A stretch of DNA of 9,343 nucleotides. Origin: Desulfobacteraceae bacterium (GTDB lineage: Bacteria > Desulfobacterota > Desulfobacteria > Desulfobacterales > Desulfobacteraceae). A program made the translations under genes and the position numbers. This document shows, piece by piece, positions 1 to 7,228 of the stretch. A model generated the notes under the pieces. That model worked only from the letters and a program-made list of their open reading frames with translations, ran no database searches and was not told the DNA's origin. Location: NCBI GenBank assembly GCA_024225895.1, contig JAAEMC010000671.1, forward strand, positions 1 to 9,343, written 5' to 3'. How positions within the stretch are numbered: the stretch's first letter is position 1; each line of letters begins with the position of its first letter.

Positions 1-32
1 TAAATAGTGCATTAAGGTTTTTATACCACATT

Positions 33-73
33 AAAAGAGCCCTGTTTGCTTTACTGCAAACCAGGGCTCTTTT
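33..73. terminator. Bidirectional rho-independent terminator
   Basis: The arms GAGCCCTG (37-44) and CAGGGCTC (62-69) pair perfectly, extended by TTTGC (45-49) with GCAAA (56-60) across one bulged C at 61. The loop is TTTACT (50-55). An A-run on the left (33-36) and a long T-rich run on the right (70-80) flank the stem. The T-run is much better on the plus strand, so the hairpin would mainly stop transcription arriving from a gene left of the window. On the minus strand it lies immediately after the stop codon of the diguanylate cyclase gene and has only four U's, so it works there more weakly. This is read directly from the sequence. Confidence 0.85.
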
Positions 74-1093
74 TTATTTTTTATTTATTTCTTTAGCTTT
101 ATACAGGCGCTTATCAGCTGCTTTTAAAAGCAGGGCAGATGAATCTATGTCCTTTTCAAAAATTGAGGCAATACCATAGCTGAGTTTTACGTGAAATGTT
201 TCACCATTTGCAGTCAATGGTGTTTTTGCAATTTTTTCCTTTACTCTGCGGACATAGCTTTTTGCACTGGCCTCCGATGTGGAAGGTAGAATAACCACAA
301 ATTCATCCCCGGCAAACCGGGCAACAATATCAGAATCTCTTTTTAAGTTGAGCAAGCAATCTGCAGTATGCTTCAATGCATGATCGCCATTATCATGCCC
401 GTATGTATCATTGATGGATTTAAAATCATCCAGATCAAGGAAAATAAGAGTCAGTTCATTTTTATATCGTTTTGATCGTTGAAATTCCCGTTCCAGAATC
501 CTTTCCATGACCCCACGGTTTAATAATCCGGTCAAAGGATCGTGAAATGCCAAAAACCGTAACTGCTCGTGGGCGGTTACATTGGAAAGGCACAAGGAGA
601 CTTTTATGGCAAGGTGCTCCAGCAGGGAGGTATCAATCCCCGGCTCGAACCGGTATACATCTTTATCCGCCTGATTAAAACTGCCCACAATCTCACCATC
701 TAAGGTAATAGGAGCAATAGCCAGGGAGCCAATATCATATTGGCTTACTTTTGGCATGAGTACTTTAAATTTTTCCAGGTTGCGGTTGGCCAGTAGTGGA
801 GTGAGTTTTTTATTTGTAATATTAAAAAATTCCGGTTTTGAGACAAAGGCGATGGAGGACTGCAACAGATTTGAATTTTGGATTTTATGGAGATGTTCAA
901 AAATACTACTCTCTTCAATAATCGATATCCAGGTATGGGGAACATTGAATTTTGTACTGATTTCATATAATAGTTTTTCAAGAAAATCCTGAAAATTTAA
1001 GATAGAGAGAATGCTGACCTCGATTTCATGGAATTTTTTTGCGATTTGTTCGTTCTTTTTTAAACGGTCTATAACTGCTTTAGGGATATTCAT
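74..1093 (-). CDS. Diguanylate cyclase with DUF484/GAF-like sensor domain
   Basis: A 339-residue cytosolic protein with no signal peptide or membrane segment. Residues about 15-172 look like a DUF484/GAF-type sensor fold: the stretch around 122-165 (SLAIAPI, VGSFNQAD, RFEPGIDTSLLEHLA) follows the DUF484 pattern of an ALGS-like strand, D-x-x-RF and PGMDT. Residues 178-335 form a GGDEF domain: DPLTGLLNR (185-193), the metal-binding LDLDDFK (219-225), NDTYGHDNGD (228-237) and the signature AGDEF (261-265). The first glycine of GGDEF is alanine, a change known in active cyclases. The inhibitory I-site RxxD is present (R252-D255), exactly five residues before the signature, so product inhibition is expected. 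The expected reaction is 2 GTP to cyclic-di-GMP. The ATG at 1093 has only a weak ribosome site but follows a good promoter candidate. The ligand of the sensor domain is unknown. Confidence 0.93.
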   Translation of the reverse strand: MNIPKAVIDRLKKNEQIAKKFHEIEVSILSILNFQDFLEKLLYEISTKFNVPHTWISIIEESSIFEHLHKIQNSNLLQSSIAFVSKPEFFNITNKKLTPLLANRNLEKFKVLMPKVSQYDIGSLAIAPITLDGEIVGSFNQADKDVYRFEPGIDTSLLEHLAIKVSLCLSNVTAHEQLRFLAFHDPLTGLLNRGVMERILEREFQRSKRYKNELTLIFLDLDDFKSINDTYGHDNGDHALKHTADCLLNLKRDSDIVARFAGDEFVVILPSTSEASAKSYVRRVKEKIAKTPLTANGETFHVKLSYGIASIFEKDIDSSALLLKAADKRLYKAKEINKK

Positions 1094-1136
1094 TTTATTA
1101 ATTTGTCTTTCAATAGTATTTGGAATTTTCCTATTT

Positions 1137-1179
1137 AGGATGTACTATCCTTTATAAATGCATTGACCAGAAAGTCAAT
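1137..1179. repeat. Two short inverted repeats in the divergent intergenic region
   Basis: AGGAT (1137-1141) and ATCCT (1147-1151) form a 5-bp inverted repeat with a 5-nt spacer. ATTGAC (1162-1167) and GTCAAT (1174-1179) form a perfect 6-bp inverted repeat with a 6-nt spacer. The first lies over the predicted transcription start of the minus-strand gene and the second over its -35 box. They could be operators for a dimeric regulator acting on the divergent pair. Short AT-rich repeats of this size also arise by chance. The rest of the 184-bp gap 1094-1277 shows nothing else clear. Confidence 0.3.
1151..1178 (-). promoter_or_regulatory. Sigma-70-type promoter candidate for the diguanylate cyclase gene
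   Basis: Read on the minus strand, TTGACT (1178 to 1173) is followed after 16 bp by TATAAA (1156 to 1151), five matches out of six to each consensus hexamer. The start of transcription would be near 1144, giving a leader of about 50 nt before the ATG at 1093. The inverted repeat ATTGAC/GTCAAT covers the -35 box and a second one covers the predicted start, so the promoter may be regulated. This is a pattern match, not mapped. Confidence 0.5.
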
Positions 1180-1277
1180 ACGATAATTTTGTACTCGCGT
1201 TTAAGTTGATTTGCTTGAGTTTGCATGAACTATTTTTGTGCGGCTTGATTCTATAATAATTAATAAGGGGTTTTTAA

Positions 1278-2339
1278 ATGGATACCGTGGTGGTAAGAAA
1301 CAAACCATTGATTAATTTGGCAGCCTTTGTTGTTGTGGTAGCGGGTTTAAAATCAGCGTCCGTCCTTGTTATCCCGTTTCTTTTGGCAGTCTTTTTTTCC
1401 ATTATCTGTGCACCGGCATTTTTTTGGATGCAAAAAAAGAGGATTCCCAGCTTCCTATGCGTACTGATTCTTTTAGTTGTTGTGATTGCTGTACAAATGC
1501 TGTTTGTCTCGCTTGTTTCCAAATCCATTGCTGATTTTTCTAATAATTTGCCCTTTTACCAGGATCGTCTCAATTTGTTAACCCATAGTTCCCTGCAATG
1601 GCTGTCCGGGTTCGGGGTTGAGCTGAAAACCGATCGTATTGTCCAAATGGTCGATCCCAGCCGTATATTCAAACTGGTAGCCAACACCCTCAATGGCGTC
1701 GGAGGTGTTTTAACCAATGCCTTTTTGGTTTTTTTAACACTGATTTTTATCCTTTTGGAAGCATCTGGGTTTCCAAATAAACTACGCGCTATTTTAAAAA
1801 ATGAGAACGAAAACCTGGATAAGTATGTTCAAATATCCAATGGTGTAAACCGGTATCTAGGTATTAAAACATTGACCAGCTTAGGCACTGGTGCTGTCAT
1901 TGCCATTTGGCTAATGATCCAGGGTGTGGACTTCCCGCTCATGTGGGGCCTTCTGGCATTTATGCTTAACTACATTCCCAATATCGGATCCATAATTGCC
2001 GCTGTACCGGCGGTCCTTTTAGCCCTGGTGCAACTGGGTCCTATTTCTGCTGGCATTACAGCCATTGGCTTTTTTATTGTTAATACTTTAGTGGGCAGCA
2101 TAATTGAACCGAAAATTATGGGTGAGGGTATTGGCCTGTCCGCCTTAGTGGTATTCCTTTCCCTGGCTTTTTGGGGATGGGCGCTGGGCCCTGTAGGGAT
2201 GCTGCTTTCAGTTCCATTAACCATGGCTGCCAAGATTGCCTTGAGCAGTCGGGAGTCTACAAAATGGCTTTCAATTTTACTGGGTTCAAACAAGGAAGCG
2301 GCATTGATACTTGCTAGAAAGAATTCACCTGAAAAATAA
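1278..2339 (+). CDS. AI-2E family transporter (TqsA-like membrane protein)
   Basis: A 353-residue inner-membrane protein of the AI-2E/UPF0118 family (PF01594). It is of usual family length and close in motif order to E. coli TqsA, which affects export of the quorum signal autoinducer-2; other members carry out Na+/H+ antiport or have unknown substrates. Hydrophobic segments lie at about 11-47 (two passes), 58-82, 145-162, 200-215 and a cluster 220-320. Family hallmarks are LNYIPNIGS (230-238), EPKIMGEGIGLS (277-288) and GPVGMLLSVPLT (304-315). Between about 83 and 140 is the usual soluble extracytoplasmic stretch. The start is supported by AAGGGG at 1265-1270, 7 nt before the ATG. It stands alone, divergent from the diguanylate cyclase gene, with an HD-GYP gene 160 bp downstream. 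No luxS or other AI-2 gene is visible, so the substrate cannot be told. Confidence 0.93.
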   Translation: MDTVVVRNKPLINLAAFVVVVAGLKSASVLVIPFLLAVFFSIICAPAFFWMQKKRIPSFLCVLILLVVVIAVQMLFVSLVSKSIADFSNNLPFYQDRLNLLTHSSLQWLSGFGVELKTDRIVQMVDPSRIFKLVANTLNGVGGVLTNAFLVFLTLIFILLEASGFPNKLRAILKNENENLDKYVQISNGVNRYLGIKTLTSLGTGAVIAIWLMIQGVDFPLMWGLLAFMLNYIPNIGSIIAAVPAVLLALVQLGPISAGITAIGFFIVNTLVGSIIEPKIMGEGIGLSALVVFLSLAFWGWALGPVGMLLSVPLTMAAKIALSSRESTKWLSILLGSNKEAALILARKNSPEK

Positions 2340-2367
2340 ACAAGCCATTTGCCGGGGCTGAAAATTC

Positions 2368-2396
2368 TTGCAATTATCCAATGCGCTCCTTACAAT
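2368..2396 (+). promoter_or_regulatory. Sigma-70-type promoter candidate for the HD-GYP gene
   Basis: TTGCAA (2368-2373) and TACAAT (2391-2396) are separated by 17 bp, four and five matches to the consensus hexamers. The predicted start near 2403 would leave a leader of about 97 nt before the ATG at 2500. It suggests that the HD-GYP gene can be transcribed on its own and not only by read-through from the transporter gene. The 160-bp gap 2340-2499 has no clear terminator hairpin after the transporter, so read-through is also possible. Confidence 0.4.
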
Positions 2397-2499
2397 ATTA
2401 ACAACATTAAGCCTTTAAGATAAAATCGCGGTTAAATATATTTTTTAAAAGCCTTGTTGTTGATATGTTCAAAAAGGGGCATATAGGAAGTTTGGAAAA

Positions 2500-3744
2500 A
2501 TGGATGCTGTAAAAAAAGGCGTAGAGACAGAATATTTTAATGACGGCAGCGCATTCCGAGCCATTGATCCCTTATCCATCAATCCGGATTATCTCACTGA
2601 TTTTTCCCTCTTTGAGCGGTATCCCATGAAAAAAAAGCAATACCGTTTCCGCTGTCTTTTGGTCGATTCCACATCCATTCCAAAGGAAAGGCTCATTGAA
2701 TTATTAAAGGCTTGGAAAGTCGTTTACATCCATAAAGAACAGGAACAAAATTATACGGCATATATCAAGGAAAACCTGGAATTCATTCTGAGGCATGAAG
2801 ATATTGATATTAAACAGAAAACCAATACATTGACGGAGCTATCAACCGAAGTGATCCAGGATGTTTTTGAAACCAGTTTTAATAAACGGCTCACCAGTAC
2901 AAAAGTGGTTGAAAACGTCCAGAAATTGGTCTCCAAGGCAATTGACTTTATCTCCAGTATTGATTCCTTAAACGGACTTGCCAATCTCATCGGTTATGAT
3001 TATGACACCCATACCCATTCCATTAAAGTCGGCTGGCTTCTGGCCACATTCATAAATGCCAATAAGGATTTGTTTTCCTATCTTAAGAATATTGATTTTA
3101 GTGATTTTATCGTAGCTGCGACAGTTGCAGGTTTTCTCCATGATATCGGCAAGGTTAAAATTCCCCAGCACATCCTAAACAAAAACGGGAAGCTTGATAA
3201 TAAGGAATATATTCTCATGCAATCCCATACAGCCTATTCGGTGAGCATGCTTTTTGAAAATAATTTACCCAGAAGCACTATGCAGGCTATTTTATATCAC
3301 CATGAAAATGAAGACGGCAGCGGTTATCCTTGTGGCCTGATAGACAATGATATCCCTCTGCTTGCAAAGATATGCCATGTGATAGATGTGTTTGATGCTC
3401 TAACTTCCCGACGGCCATACAAAGAGCCGAAAACCCCTTTTGACGCCTTAAAAATTATGACCGAGAGCAATCCCCACCTGGATGCCCTCCAGAAATTTGA
3501 AAATGAGGTGGCTCAAAATGTGAAGACCCCTGTGACCGCAATTGTTAGAAATGAACCTGATCCTCTTTTAAGAAGACTCAGGGAAAAAGATATCCTGGAA
3601 CAAGAAGCTAAAAAGCGGGTAAAAGTTCGGGTGAAGTTAAGGGACCAGGGTATGGCTCATTGCTTTAATGCGGATATTTTAAAACGATTTATTGTGACCA
3701 TCAACAAGTCGGATAGTTTTCAGCTCTCCGGCCTGATTTTATAA
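2500..3744 (+). CDS. HD-GYP domain protein, probable cyclic-di-GMP phosphodiesterase
   Basis: A 414-residue protein with no signal peptide or membrane segment. Residues about 20-100 form an N-terminal module often found before HD-GYP domains in deltaproteobacteria (FERYPMKKKQYRFRCLL at 38-54, then LLKAWKVVYIHKEQEQNYTAY), not a response-regulator receiver. Residues about 155-330 are the HD-GYP domain: H173, HDIGK (H214, D215, K218), H243, HHENEDGSGYP (H267, H268, GYP 275-277) and D296 in VIDVFDALTS. D169 stands four residues before H173, where three-metal HD-GYP enzymes carry a glutamate. All residues for metal and substrate binding appear present, so hydrolysis of c-di-GMP to pGpG or GMP is expected. 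The tail, about 340-414, is basic and not recognised. AGGAAG (2485-2490) lies 9 nt before the ATG. It may oppose the diguanylate cyclase encoded nearby. Confidence 0.9.
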   Translation: MDAVKKGVETEYFNDGSAFRAIDPLSINPDYLTDFSLFERYPMKKKQYRFRCLLVDSTSIPKERLIELLKAWKVVYIHKEQEQNYTAYIKENLEFILRHEDIDIKQKTNTLTELSTEVIQDVFETSFNKRLTSTKVVENVQKLVSKAIDFISSIDSLNGLANLIGYDYDTHTHSIKVGWLLATFINANKDLFSYLKNIDFSDFIVAATVAGFLHDIGKVKIPQHILNKNGKLDNKEYILMQSHTAYSVSMLFENNLPRSTMQAILYHHENEDGSGYPCGLIDNDIPLLAKICHVIDVFDALTSRRPYKEPKTPFDALKIMTESNPHLDALQKFENEVAQNVKTPVTAIVRNEPDPLLRRLREKDILEQEAKKRVKVRVKLRDQGMAHCFNADILKRFIVTINKSDSFQLSGLIL

Positions 3745-3770
3745 AATAAAAGAGTGCAATTATTAAAAAA

Positions 3771-4757
3771 TCAACCGCCAATGGACGTCATATGGCTGAT
3801 GGGAATGCAGCTCTTGTCTTTGTTGTTCAAGTCATGATACAGCGGTTTTTGAGCTAAAGCGGTTTCAATGATTTCTTTAAGATCCTGGTCTGTCGCCCCG
3901 TTTCTCATAGGGGATAAAATATCTTTTTCATAATTGTTTAAAAGGCATGGCCGCAATGTCCCCCTGGAGGTCAGGCGCAGCCTGTTGCAGTCGCCGCAAA
4001 AATGAGAAGAGATGGCTGTAATAAATCCTATAACGCCTTTTGCATTGGTAATTTTAAATTTTTTGGCAGGCCCGTCATTGAATTCCCTGGGCACCGGGAT
4101 CAGTTGCCCGAGTTTGGCTTCTATTTTTTCCTGGATTTCGCTGGTCAGCACCTGCTGGCTTTTTTCAACCGCTGAATTGCCCATGGGCATGTATTCAATG
4201 AAACGGATGTGAAAAGGGTAATCCATGGCCAAAGAGGCGATGTCAACAATTTCATCATCATTGATTCCCCTCAGGATCACGGAATTGATTTTCACAGGCG
4301 AAATCCCCATGGTATGGGCATTCATAATTGCATCCCAGACCTTTTGAAATCGTTGCCGGCAAGTAATCTTTTCAAATTTATCCGGATTCAGGGTATCCAG
4401 ACTGAAATTCAACCGGGTGATGCCCAGTTCCAAAAGTTTTTCAATTTTTTTGGGGGTCAGCAGAGCCCCATTGGTGGTAATAGATATATCTTTCAACCCT
4501 TCAAGATTACAGAGGTCTTCTAAAAAAGACATGATATCCTTTCGAACAAAGGGTTCGCCCCCGGTTATCCTGACCTTTGTAATGCCAAGCGCAACAGCCT
4601 GCCTTGTTACCCTGAGGATTTCTTCATACCGGGCAATCTGCCGATGTTTAATATGCTGAAAGGGTTTGGAGGGAATACAATAAACACATCTGAAATTACA
4701 TCTGTCAGTTACAGAGATGCGAAGATAATTAATGGATCGGTTACCGCCGGCGATCAT
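3771..4757 (-). CDS. moaA: GTP 3',8-cyclase MoaA (molybdenum cofactor biosynthesis)
   Basis: A 328-residue cytosolic radical-SAM enzyme, the first step of molybdopterin synthesis: GTP to (8S)-3',8-cyclo-7,8-dihydroguanosine 5'-triphosphate, which MoaC then turns into cyclic pyranopterin monophosphate. The radical-SAM cluster ligands C20, C24 and C27 (CNFRCVYC) and the SAM-binding GGEP (66-69) are present. The second, GTP-binding cluster uses C254, C257 and C271 (FCGDCNRLRLTSRG). The C-terminus ends SIGG with the Gly-Gly tail (327-328) required for activity in this family. Length is normal. It is the last gene of the operon: its ATG overlaps the cobA-hemD stop as ATGA (4754-4757), with GGGGAG (4768-4763) 5 nt upstream. 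No other moa gene is in the window. Its stop faces that of the HD-GYP gene across 26 bp without a visible terminator. Confidence 0.97.
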   Translation of the reverse strand: MIAGGNRSINYLRISVTDRCNFRCVYCIPSKPFQHIKHRQIARYEEILRVTRQAVALGITKVRITGGEPFVRKDIMSFLEDLCNLEGLKDISITTNGALLTPKKIEKLLELGITRLNFSLDTLNPDKFEKITCRQRFQKVWDAIMNAHTMGISPVKINSVILRGINDDEIVDIASLAMDYPFHIRFIEYMPMGNSAVEKSQQVLTSEIQEKIEAKLGQLIPVPREFNDGPAKKFKITNAKGVIGFITAISSHFCGDCNRLRLTSRGTLRPCLLNNYEKDILSPMRNGATDQDLKEIIETALAQKPLYHDLNNKDKSCIPISHMTSIGG

Positions 4758-6301
4758 GATTGCTCCCCGTTCATATAATGGGCTAAAATGGCATCTACCA
4801 GGCCCGGGATGGTATAGGATTCTGCTTCAATTGCAGGATTCAGTCCAAGGGATCTGGCGGTATCTGATGTGATGGGGCCGATACTGGCAAATTTAATATT
4901 TTCAATAAGTTTTGCCTTTTCACTTGTTTCCAGCAGGGCCATGAAATTGGATACTGTGGATGAACTGGTAAAAGTTATAAGATCAATGGCATTCTCTTCA
5001 AGCAATTGGTTCAGTTCTTCCTGGCCGCTATTATCAAGCTGAGTCTCATAGGCAGTGACTTCATCAACAATAGCACCCATTTTTGCCAGTTCCTCGGGCA
5101 AAATGGTCCGTGCCTTTTTCGCGCGGGGCAGCAGCACCTTTTTATTTTTCATATCCATGTCGGCAAAGGCTTTGACCACTGATTCCGCCCGAAAGGTTTC
5201 AGGCAGAATGTCTGAAATAATACCGAAATCAGCCACCCGTTCTTTGGTCACAGGACCGATACAGGCAACCTTTAAATGCCCCAGGGATCTTACATCATTT
5301 CCCATGGAAAAGAGGGTGTCAAAGAAATATTTCACTCCATTGACACTGGTAAATACCAGCCAGTCATATCCCGCAATAGATTCAATGGCCTTTTTTACAG
5401 GGCTTATATCTGCAGGTGCCATAATTTTTATGGTCGGGATTTCAATACAGTGGGCACCCAGCTTTGAAAGGGTCTGAACTAAGTTGCTCGCCTGGGCCCG
5501 GGCTCTTGTAATGACAATATTCTTGCCAAAGAGGGGCCGTTTATCAAACCATCGTAATTGTTTTCTTAAGGACACCACATTCCCCACCACTATAATGGCA
5601 GGTGCTTTCAATTTAGCAGCTTTTACCCTTTCCACAATATTGGAAAGCGTGCCTTGCACTGTCTCTTGTTTGGTCGTCGTTCCCCAACGGACCAAGGCGA
5701 CTGGTGTCTCTTGAGATTTCCCGTTTTCAACCAGCTTTTCAACGATGTTGCCCAGGTTTTTCACACCCATTAAAAAGACCAGGGTGGCATTGGATTTAGC
5801 AAAAATATCCCATTGCATGCTGGTCTCTTTTTTTGTTGGATCTTCGTGGCCGGTGATAAAGGAGACAAAAGAGGTGTGCTCCCTGTGAGTTACCGGAATA
5901 CCGGCATAAGCCGGTGCGGCAATGGCAGAGGTGACACCAGGTACAAGCTCGTAAGCAACACCTGCATCAAGAAGTTCCTGGGCCTCTTCACCACCTCGAC
6001 CGAATACAAATGGGTCACCGCCTTTAAGCCGTGCAACATTCAAGCCCTGTTGTGCTTTTTCCACCAGCAAATGATTGATTTTTTCCTGGGTAAGGGTATG
6101 ATCGCCCCCTTTTTTTCCCACATAGATGATTTGCGCACTTTCCTGGGCATATTCAAGCAGGTGCGGTGATGCCAGGTAGTCATAGACAACAACATCTGCC
6201 GTTTCAATATATTCTTTGGCCTTTATGGTCAAAAGACCGGGGTCACCGGGGCCTGCGCCGATGAGATAAACTGTTCCCTTTGTAGTCTTTTTATCACTCA
6301 T
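4754..6301 (-). CDS. cobA-hemD: Fused uroporphyrinogen-III C-methyltransferase / uroporphyrinogen-III synthase
   Basis: A 515-residue bifunctional cytosolic enzyme. Residues about 8-252 are the SAM-dependent uroporphyrinogen-III methyltransferase (SUMT): GAGPGD (15-20), GGDPFVFGRGGEE (94-106), PGVTSAIAAPAYAGIPVTHR (121-140) and FLMGV (176-180). Residues about 259-508 are uroporphyrinogen-III synthase (HemD): ITRARAQ (264-270), DWLVFTSVNGVKYF (313-326), TFTSSSTVSNF (443-453) and SIGPITSDTAR (473-483). HemD closes and inverts ring D of hydroxymethylbilane, and the SUMT domain then methylates C2 and C7 to give precorrin-2, the entry to siroheme, cobalamin and the alternative heme pathway. Such fusions are common in clostridia and sulfate reducers. 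The start overlaps the hemC stop by 8 bp; GGAGAA (6318-6313) lies 11 nt upstream. No oxidase/ferrochelatase domain (as in CysG) is fused, so later siroheme steps are encoded elsewhere. Confidence 0.96.
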   Translation of the reverse strand: MSDKKTTKGTVYLIGAGPGDPGLLTIKAKEYIETADVVVYDYLASPHLLEYAQESAQIIYVGKKGGDHTLTQEKINHLLVEKAQQGLNVARLKGGDPFVFGRGGEEAQELLDAGVAYELVPGVTSAIAAPAYAGIPVTHREHTSFVSFITGHEDPTKKETSMQWDIFAKSNATLVFLMGVKNLGNIVEKLVENGKSQETPVALVRWGTTTKQETVQGTLSNIVERVKAAKLKAPAIIVVGNVVSLRKQLRWFDKRPLFGKNIVITRARAQASNLVQTLSKLGAHCIEIPTIKIMAPADISPVKKAIESIAGYDWLVFTSVNGVKYFFDTLFSMGNDVRSLGHLKVACIGPVTKERVADFGIISDILPETFRAESVVKAFADMDMKNKKVLLPRAKKARTILPEELAKMGAIVDEVTAYETQLDNSGQEELNQLLEENAIDLITFTSSSTVSNFMALLETSEKAKLIENIKFASIGPITSDTARSLGLNPAIEAESYTIPGLVDAILAHYMNGEQS

Positions 6302-7223
6302 TTATATTCAAGTTCTCCAATATTTCTTTACCACCTTTTTCAAGCAGCTGATCCGCAAGCACCATTCCGTATTTTTCAACTTGATTCAACGGTGATAAAA
6401 TGCTTTCCTTCACAAGGGTTTGCCCGTCTTCCGATGCCACAAGGCTTGTCAGGAAAACCTGATCATTCTCCATTTTTCCGAAACAGGCAACCGGGATGTG
6501 GCAGGAACCCTCGATTTGCCTTAAAAAGGCCCGTTCACCTGATACACAAACCCGGGTTTGGCCATGATCAAGTTTTTCAAGGATGGGTGCCATGGCCGGA
6601 TCATTTTCTCTGGTCTCAATGCATAATGCGCCTTGGCCAACAGCCGGGATCATTAAACTTTCATCAAGATATTCAGTGATTTCATCTTTCAGGCCCAGTC
6701 GTAAAATACCTGCGGCAGCCAATACAATGGCATCATATTCTCCGGCTTTCAGCTTTCTGATCCGGGTATCCAGGTTCCCCCTGATGGACACAATGTCAAG
6801 ATCAGGTCTTGCATGCTTCATCTGGGAGCCTCTCCTAAGGCTTGAGGTGCCGACTTTTGCCCCTTTTTTATAATCGGATAATAAAATATTATCCTTTGAT
6901 AAAAGGACATCAAATGGGTTTTCCCTCTCGGGGATTGCACCGATGACAAGGCCTTCTGGCAATTGGCCCGGCATGTCTTTCATGGAATGAACCGCAAGAT
7001 CCACCCTTTCTTCGAGAAGGGCATTTTCAATCTCTTTGACAAACAAACCTTTTCCGCCCACCATTGCAAGGGGGCGATCCGTGATCCTGTCACCCTTTGT
7101 TTTGATGGTGACGATATCCACCTCAATGCCTTCAAAAAGCGTTTCAATCCTGGTTCTAATATAATTAGCCTGCCACAGGGCAAGCTGGCTTCCTCTTGTT
7201 CCAATCCGTATGTTTTTTTTCAT
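6294..7223 (-). CDS. hemC: Hydroxymethylbilane synthase (porphobilinogen deaminase)
   Basis: A 309-residue cytosolic enzyme that joins four porphobilinogen units into hydroxymethylbilane, the substrate of the HemD domain encoded next. Family marks: IGTRGSQLALWQA near the N-terminus, HSMKDMP (79-85) with the catalytic aspartate D83, GTSSLRR (125-131), the RGNLDTR region, and EGSCHIP (238-244) with C241, which carries the dipyrromethane cofactor. I chose the ATG at 7223, because it gives the usual length and N-terminus (MKKNIRIGTRGSQ). The reading frame stays open to an ATG at 7277, but that adds 18 hydrophobic residues lying inside the fmdB-like gene and matching no HemC. The chosen start is 5 bp after the fmdB-like stop, with GGA as a weak ribosome site inside the upstream gene, so translation is probably coupled. 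Confidence 0.96.
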   Translation of the reverse strand: MKKNIRIGTRGSQLALWQANYIRTRIETLFEGIEVDIVTIKTKGDRITDRPLAMVGGKGLFVKEIENALLEERVDLAVHSMKDMPGQLPEGLVIGAIPERENPFDVLLSKDNILLSDYKKGAKVGTSSLRRGSQMKHARPDLDIVSIRGNLDTRIRKLKAGEYDAIVLAAAGILRLGLKDEITEYLDESLMIPAVGQGALCIETRENDPAMAPILEKLDHGQTRVCVSGERAFLRQIEGSCHIPVACFGKMENDQVFLTSLVASEDGQTLVKESILSPLNQVEKYGMVLADQLLEKGGKEILENLNINE

Positions 7224-7228
7224 GGGGG

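Noticed and set aside
1163..1187. Plus-strand promoter TTGACC ... GATAAT
   Set aside because: The spacing is only 13 bp, too short for a sigma-70 promoter; the minus-strand reading of the same region fits better.
1252..1257. TATAAT in front of the AI-2E transporter gene as its -10 box
   Set aside because: No acceptable -35 hexamer is found 16-18 bp upstream and there is no extended -10; the start would fall almost on the ribosome site. It may still be used but I cannot support it.
5055..5477. Plus-strand open frame of 140 codons inside cobA-hemD
   Set aside because: It lies wholly antisense to a gene with conserved motifs, and its translation shows no recognisable family or sensible composition.
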